DNA from: Serpula lacrymans var. lacrymans S7.9
Taxonomy: Eukaryota > Basidiomycota > Agaricomycetes > Boletales > Serpulaceae
Length of the DNA stretch: 64,000 bases
Assembly: GCF_000218685.1 (NCBI RefSeq)
Contig: NW_006763297.1
Location: 851,557 to 915,556 of the forward strand
Direction of reading: 5' to 3'
Made by a program: the position numbers and the translations under genes. The notes under the pieces were generated by a model. That model saw nothing but the letters and a program-made list of their open reading frames with translations. It was not told where the DNA came from and did not search any database. Positions 55,550 to 64,000 of the stretch are shown here, piece by piece (position 1 is the first letter of the stretch; the number at the start of each line of letters is the position of its first letter).

Positions 55550-57323
55550 TGTTGATGATGAGAACTGTTGTTAGAAAACCACACACAAAAACAAACTAAC
55601 ACACAATCCTCCCAGATTCCACAGAACTTGTTTATGGGCTTTGCCTCCTAGAACAGTGGGTGCTCTGGTTGTTCGTGGGGTGGTATGTATGAGGATCCTT
55701 CAAAGTAAAACCCAGAGATGTATGGGTGTGGGTTTTGAGGAGGAGGGATAGTTGGAATATAGAAAGATAGGGGCTTTGTGGCGAGTATAGACGAGCACTA
55801 CCTTGCTAATGGTAGCACAAGGTAGGTTTGAGAACAACGAGGATGACAAGGTGACAAGGTTCCCAGTGATAGCAGGCTCGAATGACAATGACTTCAAAAA
55901 TGGGAAGTGACGATGACAGCAGTTGACAGTGGTAGCAGTGGGAAGTGTTGTGACCACACTGGATCACAAGTAGCAGAGTAGTGAACTTGAGAGTAGAGAA
56001 GAAGTCTGGATTGGATTACTTGTTTTTTTTTTACAAGGTAAAATACAGGGGTTTATATAGTAAAAGAAAAGTAGGCTATGCACAGTATGGCTGTGCAAAA
56101 AGAATGAGAAAGAACATGAAGGAAGGAATGTATGCTGACGAATCCTGCGTAGGTAGTACAGGATAAGATTGTCAAAAAAGGAAAAGAAAGGGATAGAACA
56201 ATGAATGCTGTGAGTAATGTGACAGGTCTGTACAGCCATAAAGTAAAGTCCAATAGCAAAAAGAGAGCAGGAAAATCATGATGTCATGGGAAGATGCAGT
56301 AAAAAAAGGGCAAGGCAAAACACTATCAGTATCAACACAGTTCCTTTATTGTCAGTCAGGCATTCTAAAAACATATGTGTCCATAGAAATGATTCAAAAA
56401 TCAAAATTAATTGCACTGTAAATGAATGTTCTGCTGAACCAAAAGAAACTGGAGCCACCGGTCCACCACCTAGTCCAAATCCGACAGTTCCATGGCCTTA
56501 CCAATGGACTGGTTGTGTTGGACCACCTGATCAAACGAGGGAGGGAGAGGAGTAGTTCCAATTTGGAACAAGTGAGTCCCAGGCAGCGTGTGGTAGGTGT
56601 AGCTGTAGCGAAGACAATGGACAAAAGATAAGTGTACCCAAGTGAATGGGACAGCAATGAACATGGGCGACGCAAGGGGATGAACCTTCTCCAGCTCAAA
56701 AACTACCCACCCACGCTCCAACCAGGCAAGACGAGCGACTGATGTTTTGATAGTATATGATGATAGATCGACGTCATGAAGATGGACCTGTTGCCCTATT
56801 TGGACCGGCCGCCGGGGCTTTGCTGATATCAGCAGTGGCACATGGTAGTCAACAGATTGGCGACGGAAGCGGATAGGAAGTGGTGACATCAGAAATGGTG
56901 GGGGTGCAAATAAGATGAGGAGGAGGAGGGTGGAGGTGACAAAAAAGTGGATTAGAATGGGGATCCAGAAATGACCGTCAGGTGAGAATAAAAAGGAGAG
57001 GAAGGGGCCCATGGTGGGGCTAGGCAAAGGAAGGGGAGTAAAGGAAACGACAAAAGCGAGGGCGCAATGCAATGTGTAGCCAGTGGCGACGCAAAAATTT
57101 GCCGAAATGCCGAAACGCGGAAAGTACCGGATGGAAAAGCAAAGGTGAGCGTGACTGGATTGCCTAATAGAGGTGGTGCTGATCAGCCACAAGTTCGAAA
57201 AAGGCAATATTAATTACTATTCCACGTGGCACTGTGCCTGTGTGGCGCAAAGGCGAGTCTTTTTGAATATTCACTTCGTTATTGACACCTGTCCATGCTA
57301 CCAATCAACTTTGGTGCATGACA
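55550..57323 (-). mobile_element. 1.77-kb LTR-like element, copy 2 (inverted)
   Basis: Inverted near-identical copy of 46335-48107 with the same TG...CA ends. Here gcgg occurs directly before (55546-55549) and after (57324-57327) the element, consistent with a 4-bp target duplication. It interrupts the Mutator-like transposase remnant. Differences from copy 1 cluster in the outer few hundred bases; the middle kilobase shows none that I could find. Confidence 0.75.
56470..57012 (-). CDS. 180-residue ORF inside LTR-like element, copy 2
   Basis: Same protein as the ORF at 46645-47187, from the ATG at 57012 in the same strong context. It has a hydrophobic N-terminal segment, then a basic and aromatic soluble part ending MELSDLD. 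No amino-acid difference from copy 1 within the 180 codons, while the open frame upstream of this ATG differs at two positions. Function is unrecognised. Confidence 0.5.
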   Translation of the reverse strand: MGPFLSFLFSPDGHFWIPILIHFFVTSTLLLLILFAPPPFLMSPLPIRFRRQSVDYHVPLLISAKPRRPVQIGQQVHLHDVDLSSYTIKTSVARLAWLERGWVVFELEKVHPLASPMFIAVPFTWVHLSFVHCLRYSYTYHTLPGTHLFQIGTTPLPPSFDQVVQHNQSIGKAMELSDLD

Positions 57324-58409
57324 GCGGTTGAGTTTAAAATTGAGGTGCAAAAGAGCTCAATATTCGTGTTATTGGCACCGAAGGGGGGTTCACGCCAAAT
57401 GGTCTTACTTTGGTGCAGACCTTATTTACAAGATATTGACTTATCATATATTGAATTAGGTAAGCAAGGGAGACTAGTGAATCCCGTCATTAACGAAGAA
57501 GAAAAAATCACGAAATTTTGATAAATTAACCCCATGATGTGCTTGATAACTTGGATGATTATACATGGCAAGCCCTTATCGAACCGAAACGCAATGCTCC
57601 GTAATGTCATTGTGGATCATTGTTCACCGAGCTTCAGGCAACGTCCCAGAAACTTGTGGCCTCTTTCCCGCACATGGCCGTCAGACAGCATCATATCGGA
57701 GTGCTATAAGTGCGCTGCATCAGCGGCTAACAGCACATTTACGGTCATTGTGCATTATACGACCTGTCGCAATGCTTTCCAGTCAATTACCATTGTGTGT
57801 TATCTCAGCCTCTGTACAGAACTGACAAACCACACAAAACAGGATTTTATTCACAGAGCAATGGTCTTTTTGCTCGTTATTTCAGGGTCTGGCGCCTAAA
57901 TGTAGGACAGATATAGTATTCCAGTGAAGGGCATGTGGATAGGCTAGGCCATGCATGTATGCAGCATTCTCTTAATGTTGCACTTAACTCCCACTATTCT
58001 GACTCCCACTTTCATGAGATCCTATAATTTCATGATGTTGCTCTTGGATTTTACAAGGAAACTGCTATCTAGGGGCGTTGTGGTCCCTGTTCGCCGTCTA
58101 CTCTTGTCATGGTACTACCTCTGGAGTAAGGCCTTTCACTCCAGGTATCTAGGGTTTGTTAGGTTCTCGAATGGGCATAGATCGCTTTTGAACAAACGGG
58201 ACATATTGCCCTATGCTCATACATCAACGACCATATGTACAAGCCAAATTCCACATAACCTCTCACTAGATGCCGAAAACAATGTGAGACCAGCGTCACC
58301 GTCAGCGCTAGAGAGATCAACGCATGGTATTCACTCTTTCAAAATTCTCAAATAGTCTAGCTTTTGATCCAACCTTACTACAGATGGGATCCCTCAGTCT
58401 CCACCTGAT
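57324..58409. other. Boundary between transposon belt and host genes
   Basis: No recognised gene. Overlapping plus-strand frames at 57534-57899 and 57951-58355 lack domains; the last could include an upstream exon or leader of the following gene. The start of the stretch may still be Mutator-like sequence. Confidence 0.3.
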
Positions 58410-61129
58410 ATGGCTCATAACAGCACAACCAAGCGCAGACCCTATACTGTAGAGGTCAATACCTCTTTTACCCCACCTTTTTTAGGCGATAGGATTCCAG
58501 TAACTGCCAAACCCGCACATGAGGGCGAGTCATCTTTTGCACATTGCCATACATCGACTCCCACGTCTTCCCCTGCACCACATCCTACAGGCTTTATACA
58601 CTTCAGCAGTGCTTATCCAATATCATCTCATCATAATCTGGATACCCCTACTAGTGGTGAACGCAGTTCTCGACCTGCCAGTATGATGACGTCCACAAGT
58701 CGCCGTTCATTGTACCAAAAATATACAGGACCACCACTCCCGCACACTGGTTCCGATACCCACCTTTCTTCTCCAACTGGTACGCTTGTCGCACCGCCAA
58801 ACAATGGTTATCCTGGCTCGCCAGTTCTGACACCCGGACACCCGTTTGTCTATCCTGTATCGGTGAAAAATATACGTAGGTACGGGAAGAAAGAAATAAT
58901 GTACGTATATTCATGTTGTCACGTTTTATTTTATTTACAATACTTGTTATATTCAGAGATCCTAAACACTCGTCGCATGAGATCCCTGAGCTGAAATTGA
59001 ATTACCCCGCACACGAGTAAGCCTTAGTTAATCCACCCAGCAAAACAATTCTTAATTTTTTTTCAGTGAGACACTTCCTGATGGGTGGGTCAAACCATTC
59101 CATCCTGAAGGTGCATATTATTTTATGCATAAAGCAAAGGTAAGTAAATGCCACGACGAGAAGCAATTGTAGCTGAAGTCTATCATGTTAGAGGATTTTC
59201 ACTCATGTGGATATTCATGAGAAGGAAGACAAGGACAATGTGATGGAAGTCGCCAATTATTTGTGGAATGACCTCCGAGAGTTAAATTCTGCTCGTTTTC
59301 CGGGTCTAGACCTCAGCGAAGTAGAGCTTGTAGTTGAACTTGAGTTTGACGAGGGTGAGGACGCAGTTGTGGGTCGCTATTACTTCGTTAGCCCACAGCA
59401 TCGATGTGTATTGTGGCTGACCGAATATAACGGAAACCCCTTTCTTAACAAGTGCAAAGGGGTTCATTTACTCTCCCACAAAAGTAATTCTTTAACCTTT
59501 GATGGTTATTATTGCTCATGTTTTAGGATATGCAGTGAATGCTCAATACTGGTGAGTCATCATCAATTGTGGTCATATAGAGCCCTTGCTAAGGTCAAGA
59601 ACATAGGCATCATTTGGAGTTATTCCCAAATCTGTGTCGCCTAACTCAAGGCATGATCACTGAGCTGAAATATATGTTACTTCAAGCACATTGCGGTATG
59701 TGGCTAAGATCAGGCAACCTTCTATTGTTTACATCTGCTCCACATAGACCACATCACATCCCACAGTTCCGCAGCTCCCTCTAACGCTCAGACATTGACA
59801 GAGCTCTCCTCAATTGTGAGGGACCTGAGACGTATGATTTCAGCATTCACATAAATAGAAATTGCTGAAAGTCTTTAGCAAGCAAAAACAAAAAGGATAC
59901 GATAAATTCCGTCTGGATAGTGGGTAAGTAGACATTGAATAATGCTGCCATTTTTAATAATGGTGATGTTTTATCCTTGGTAGGACGGATCATGGGTATA
60001 TTTGGTATTTCTCTCTCTTTTTTCACTTAGTCATTATTCTCTAAATTGCTGATTTAACTTGCCAGCGCACAACCAATTCATCAACTTTCATGGTCAAAAA
60101 GGTGCTCGTCTGGAACTACATCATTTGGTGCACGGCGAGAGCCCTACTCGATCGACTATGATGTTCTTTCTTTCGCATGTATTCTTCGGTACTCCAATAA
60201 CGTACGTCGAAGCATTGGACAGCCTATTTGTGGATGGCTGCGCCTGTATATTTACGTGGACCAAGTTTATGGAAAGCCTTAATAGTGACTTGCAAGAGTT
60301 CAACTTGCTGGTAAGAATCAAAGTAGCTGTTCATATCAGGCATCTAATTTCTTCTCATTTGAAGGCTACTGTGTTGCTTAATGCCAATGTGGGATTCTTA
60401 GCAATCCAAAGTGTCAACAGTGGGAGTGGTACGAACGACGACACTAGGTCACTAACACAAGTTGCCAGCTATCTCTCTCTTGTCGCAAGCGTTGGAAGCA
60501 TAGTTCTCGGTTTGGTACTGGTTTGCCATACCCGTACAAAAATGTAGGGTACAGCCGCAACCGCCGTAAGTTATACTTTCAAGTTTTATCCCTACTGATA
60601 GCTGACATCAGTACTCACAGGCTACCTTCTTGGAGGGGATGTCGCACAGGAAATACGGTCAGGAAACACTTGCTATTATATATAGCCTGCCTTCTGCTCT
60701 TCTCATGTGGGGGTGCATATATTGTGATTCATCCGCCCGCCCTTTATTGAATGTATGATACGCAGGATGCTTTTTTTCCTGGCTGCATTTTCTATCGAGT
60801 GCTACCAACCCCAGGACAGTCTCTCCCGCTCACTCGTTGGTATTGCTTCGTCCGCAGTAGGCATTCTGGTTGTATGGTGCATCTACTCTCTGAAGTCAGA
60901 GTGTAACGGGCGAGGTACTGGATGGTGGAAAATACTCCTCCCTCTGGGCATGCAAAAACTATATCCAAAATCTATTGGCAGTAGCAGCATCAATAGCGGA
61001 GGGTCACAGTTGAGCCTACATTCACATTTACGGGAGAAAGTGGTGTCGTGGGTTAGGACTGAAAGTACTAACGCACAGGACAGAGAGATGCAGGCCCGTC
61101 CTGAACGTGAAATTTCCATTCAAGTTTGA
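58410..61129 (+). CDS. Large agaricomycete-specific protein with C-terminal membrane segments
   Basis: I place the start at 58410 (MAHNSTTKRRPYTVEVN). The first exon is a Ser/Pro/Thr-rich disordered region ending HPFVYPVSVKNIRRYGKKE. The second region has a WW-like turn, ETLPDGWVKPFHPEGAYYFM (about 59067-59130). Then come VDIHEKEDKDNVMEVANYLW, VGRYYFVSPQHRCVLWLTEY and, after an intron, GYAVNAQYW. Later exons give INFHGQKGARLELHHLVHGE, LDSLFVDGCACIFTWTKFME and TVLLNANVGFLAIQSVNSGS. Three or four hydrophobic segments follow (VASYLSLVASVGSIVLGLVLV; MLFFLAAFSIECYQ; LVGIASSAVGILVVWCIYSL), so the C-terminus is membrane-embedded. The tail is polar and ends EREISIQV. I know this architecture from many mushroom genomes, often as multicopy families, with no established function. 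Confidence 0.7.
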
Positions 61130-61645
61130 GAACCTACCAGAACTTCTAGTTTACTAGACGCCTATCAGGTTTACTAGTCTACTGTGGTTGTGATTCGATG
61201 GTGCAGATGTGGCACAAGTTCACGATCTGGCTGTTCTTCTTGTTGTCTTATATTTTTACGCATTCCGCATGTTTCTCCGCTTACTGTTCTTGTCAAGTCA
61301 TGTATCCATTAGTCAATTGCTTGTATTCTGTTATTGTTTCCGATTTGCCCACATATCTATCGCTGAATGATGGCCTCCTAAATTAGATGAAACTGGGTAT
61401 GCTGATGGTGGCATTGTGAACAGTTTGCTCGCAGGAGTGTTCAGTGAAGCAGACGTAATAGAGTGAAATGTGAAGGTGGAAGAGAGTGAAGAAAGAAGAG
61501 TAGTAACAAGAAGGTAGTCAGATAGGGTTTAAATGGTGAAAGTCACGCGCAACAACTGCTGTGGATCGGCACGACAACACGCACGATGACCAGCCTGTTC
61601 CGAAGCGCATATAAGCAGCAATCAGAGAGAAAAGCACAGAGTACG
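61130..61645. other. Intergenic
   Basis: About 500 bases between same-strand genes, carrying the promoter of the hydrolase gene. An in-frame ATG 20 codons upstream (61586) of the chosen start could give a longer product. Nothing else is seen. Confidence 0.35.
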
Positions 61646-62663
61646 ATGAGCTGTGACCACTGTACAAAAGGTTCTCTCCTCCCTGGTGACCCCACCGGTG
61701 CCATCTCTGACATCGACAGCGCCTATCTCGCCCCTGGTCCTGACAACGCTGACAACGCCAACAACCGCGCCATTGTCCTGCTCACCGACGCATTTGGTCT
61801 CCCGCTGAAGAACTCGAAGATCATCGCCGACACGCTCAGCAAACAACTCGCGTGTGATGTCTGGGTGCCCGATATCTTCAATGGCTACCCTCTCCTTCCC
61901 GTAGAGGGCATGGTCGAGCTCATGCCAGACCGCGCAGGTGTGCAGATGTCTCTCTGGAACAAATTCAAGCTCGTCTTCAAGTTTCTCCCCCGCATACCCG
62001 CCTTCTACCGCAGCAGACCAGCCGTAGTTGATGCACGAACGATCCAGTTCGTCAACAAAATACGTGAGCAGAAGAAATACGACAAAATTGGTGCCGTTGG
62101 GTATGTCCTTTCTCTCTCTCTCTCGATTTTGCTCATTCTGTTGCAGATACTGCTATGGTGGCTCGATTGCTGCACGTGTTGGTTCTGCAAATGTCCTCGA
62201 CTCCATCGTCATCTGCCACCCTGGTCCCCTCTCCGATGCACAGATAAATGCCATTAACGTGTGTCCCACCTCATCCTTCTCCTCATCCCTCTAACCCTTT
62301 CACAGATCCCAGCTGCTTGGGCTCTTGCTGAAGGTTCATCTTTTATCCTGCATGAAACGCAATCTAACCACTTCACTCCACAGAGGACATGGGCATCTCT
62401 CTAGAAATGTGCAACCAGTTCGAGGCCCTCTTTGCCGCACGTGAAGGAAAGGATAACTATGTCGAATACGAATTCGTAGACTACAAAGGTCTTGCTTTCC
62501 TCCTCCCTCTTATACTTCCCACTCATTCACCCACCTTCTAGGCACTGCACATGGTTTCGCTGCTCGCCCAAACTTGTCCATTCCCAACGTCAAGGAGGGC
62601 TTTGAAAAGGCCATCGAGCAGACCATTGCTTGGTTCGACAAGACTATTCCCGGTCAGGCTTAG
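61646..62663 (+). CDS. Dienelactone hydrolase family protein
   Basis: An alpha/beta hydrolase with a Cys-His-Asp triad; the founding enzyme opens dienelactones in chloroaromatic breakdown, but fungal members act on varied esters. I chose the start MSCDHCTKGSLLPGDPTGA at 61646 because fungal members begin this way. Then follow AIVLLTDAFGLPLKNSKIIA, LACDVWVPDIFNGYPLL and, across the first intron (about 62101-62146), the nucleophile elbow GYCYGG. Later come VLDSIVICHPGPLSDAQINA, IPAAWALAE, EDMGISLEMCNQFEALFAA and THE catalytic-His block TAHGFAARPN, ending TIAWFDKTIPGQA. Five or so exons, about 250 residues, the usual length. All triad regions look intact. It is tail-to-tail with the permease gene. 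The protein is probably cytosolic because no signal peptide or PTS1 is present. Confidence 0.9.
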
Positions 62664-62943
62664 GGCACAGCCTCCTGTTCTTCGTGTCTATATATACCTG
62701 TTCACGTCACCCCTTTTTAATCTTCATGTTCAATCTTTCACTATCTGTGAAAGCTTGCAAGGGGCTTACTTTACTTGATAGCAGTAGTAGTTTACTCTAC
62801 CCTGATTCCAACTTGATGCTCACCTCCACGTATAACCACCATTTTTGTATGGCAGTGTTGTGTCACAGTTTATGTCATGACTCCATGTTGCTATTTGATC
62901 AAGTGCAAAGAAACCCTCTTATGAACATTATAAGTACTACACA

Positions 62944-64000
62944 CTACAATACAACAACCTTCTCCTCGTCTTCCACACCCACCACCTCCACCTCCTCAGC
63001 AGGTCCCTTGTAATGTTGATGTGCGCCCAACACATACCAAACCCCACTCCCCACTACAACTCCTACCATAACTACACTCGCATAGTTCATATTCCTCCCT
63101 GTTACAGGCATTACCGTAGGCAGAGAGAAAATGACGCATACGAACAGCGTCCACACCACACATCCCCAATTCGCCACCCACCCCATCACCCCATTTCCGA
63201 GCGCAAATGGCCCAGGCACAAACTGCACCTCGGGGTGCGCGTGGAAGAGCCGGCGTAGGATGATGGGCACTATGTAAGATAGATCCATCGACATGGATAT
63301 CATCGCAAAGATGGCCATCGCTGCGATGGGACTTGCGAGGTCGAGCAGTCCGGGAAGAACGCTCACGAGCACCGTCAGCCACACGGCTCGTATCGGCGTC
63401 TTCGATCTCGCATTTACACGCGCAAAGTATCCCCCGTCAGGCAACCCGCCGTCCCTGCTGAACGCATAGATTGTGCGCAAACCCGCCTGCAGCCCGCTCT
63501 GGCACACGCAGAACGCAGTGAGGCATACAAGCGACCAGAGCGCGAGCGCAGGTCCGCGGCCGAGGCGCATCGAGAGGATGGCGAGGAAGGCGGATCCAGA
63601 GGGCCCTGGGAGGAGGTAGAGAGGGCCTGAGACGAGGATAAGGGTGATGTTGAGAAGCCAGCCGATAATAAGTGTCCCGAGGGTGGCAATGGCAATGGTG
63701 GCAGGGGCGGCATACGCTGCGCGTCAGACTTCTTCGCTGATGTGGGCGGTGGTGTTGTACCCGGTCATTGTCCACTGTACACTCAGTAGTCCCAATAAGA
63801 ACGACATGCCCCTGCCCCATCCCCCTGTCCCATCAACGAGCCCGTCTGAGCCAAAGACGTAGGACGCGGGGTGCATCTGGGCGCGGGGAGTGGAGCAGGG
63901 AGATGATAATGAGAAGGGACGCGCCAACGTTGACGAAGAGGAAAGAGGAGGTGAGGAGGGCGAGGTGACGCGTGCGGAGGGAATTGAGGATACCATGAAC
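62944..64000 (-). pseudogene. APC-family amino-acid/GABA/choline permease, broken and 5'-truncated by the window edge
   Basis: Minus-strand reading from the right edge gives LNSLRTRHLALLTSSFLFVN and GASLLIIISLL, then in another frame TPRAQMHPASYVFG, GMSFLLGLLSVQWTMTGYNT and AHISEEV. A TGA (63724-63726) stops this frame where relatives continue EEV-x-RAAYAAP. The same frame then resumes with AAYAAPATIAIATLGTLIIG and continues without break to the end: LNITLILVSGPLYLLPGPSG, then LQAGLRTIYAFSRDGGLPDG, YFARVNARSKTPIRAVWLTV, SVLPGLLDLASPIAAMAIFA and FVPGPFALGNGVMG. These are transmembrane helices 6-12 and loops of fungal Uga4/Hnm1-like permeases. The two breaks (frame change near 63888-63900 and the TGA) make it a pseudogene unless they are sequence errors. 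No intron accounts for either. Confidence 0.8.

Noticed and set aside
43112..57323. A CRISPR array or bacterial-type repeat system in the repeat-rich belt
   Set aside because: Repeats are a few long elements with transposon ends, not short evenly spaced repeats, and the genome is eukaryotic.
57282..57521. Short frame with HATNQLWCMT matching the start of the Gypsy integrase frame
   Set aside because: The shared stretch is the tip of the LTR-like element present in both copies, not Gypsy coding sequence; homology to integrase starts only at PIPAGPW.

Overview
The window reads as chromosomal DNA of a filamentous basidiomycete, most likely an agaricomycete. Genes are split by many short GT-AG introns of roughly 45-70 bases. 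Several proteins belong to families I know mainly from mushroom-forming fungi: the F-box family at 36.7 kb, the C-terminally membrane-anchored family at 58.4 kb and the small YHWALL-type family at 33.3 kb. The transposons are also typical fungal ones (Copia with half-tRNA priming, chromodomain Gypsy, a SWIM-type Mutator-like remnant). No bacterial, organellar or viral gene set is present. Exon joins below were made by eye and a few are uncertain.

Region 1 (0-22.4 kb) is dense and all on the plus strand. The order is a PEX8-like peroxin, two tandem acyl-CoA ligases, a PPPDE-thioredoxin-PUL protein, a carnitine acetyltransferase, a Zn2Cys6 transcription factor and the CAF1/POP2 deadenylase. Four of the first five genes end in a peroxisomal targeting tripeptide (ARL, AKL, AKL, AKL). 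The carnitine acetyltransferase also has a mitochondria-like presequence encoded by its own first exon. Together these genes could make a peroxisome build up its import machinery, activate carboxylic acids to CoA esters inside it and export acetyl units as acetylcarnitine. This co-location is the most coherent biological signal in the window.

Region 2 (22.4-43 kb) is gene-poorer. It holds a BZZ1-type F-BAR/SH3 protein, a small secreted double-psi barrel protein, a small conserved unknown, prohibitin 1, an F-box protein and a GPI-anchored Ser/Thr-rich surface protein. Several 1-3 kb stretches between them show no gene I can support.

Region 3 (43.1-57.3 kb) is a nested transposon belt. It contains a 0.4 kb foldback element, four copies of a 0.4 kb solo LTR, Copia and Gypsy fragments, and one structurally complete but coding-defective Copia element with 5-bp target duplication, primer-binding site and polypurine tract. 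It also holds a Mutator-like remnant and two nearly identical 1.77 kb LTR-like elements in inverted orientation, each carrying the same 180-residue ORF.

Region 4 (57.3-64 kb) returns to host genes: a large agaricomycete membrane-anchored protein, a dienelactone-hydrolase-family enzyme and, running off the right edge, an amino-acid permease gene broken by a frameshift and a nonsense codon.
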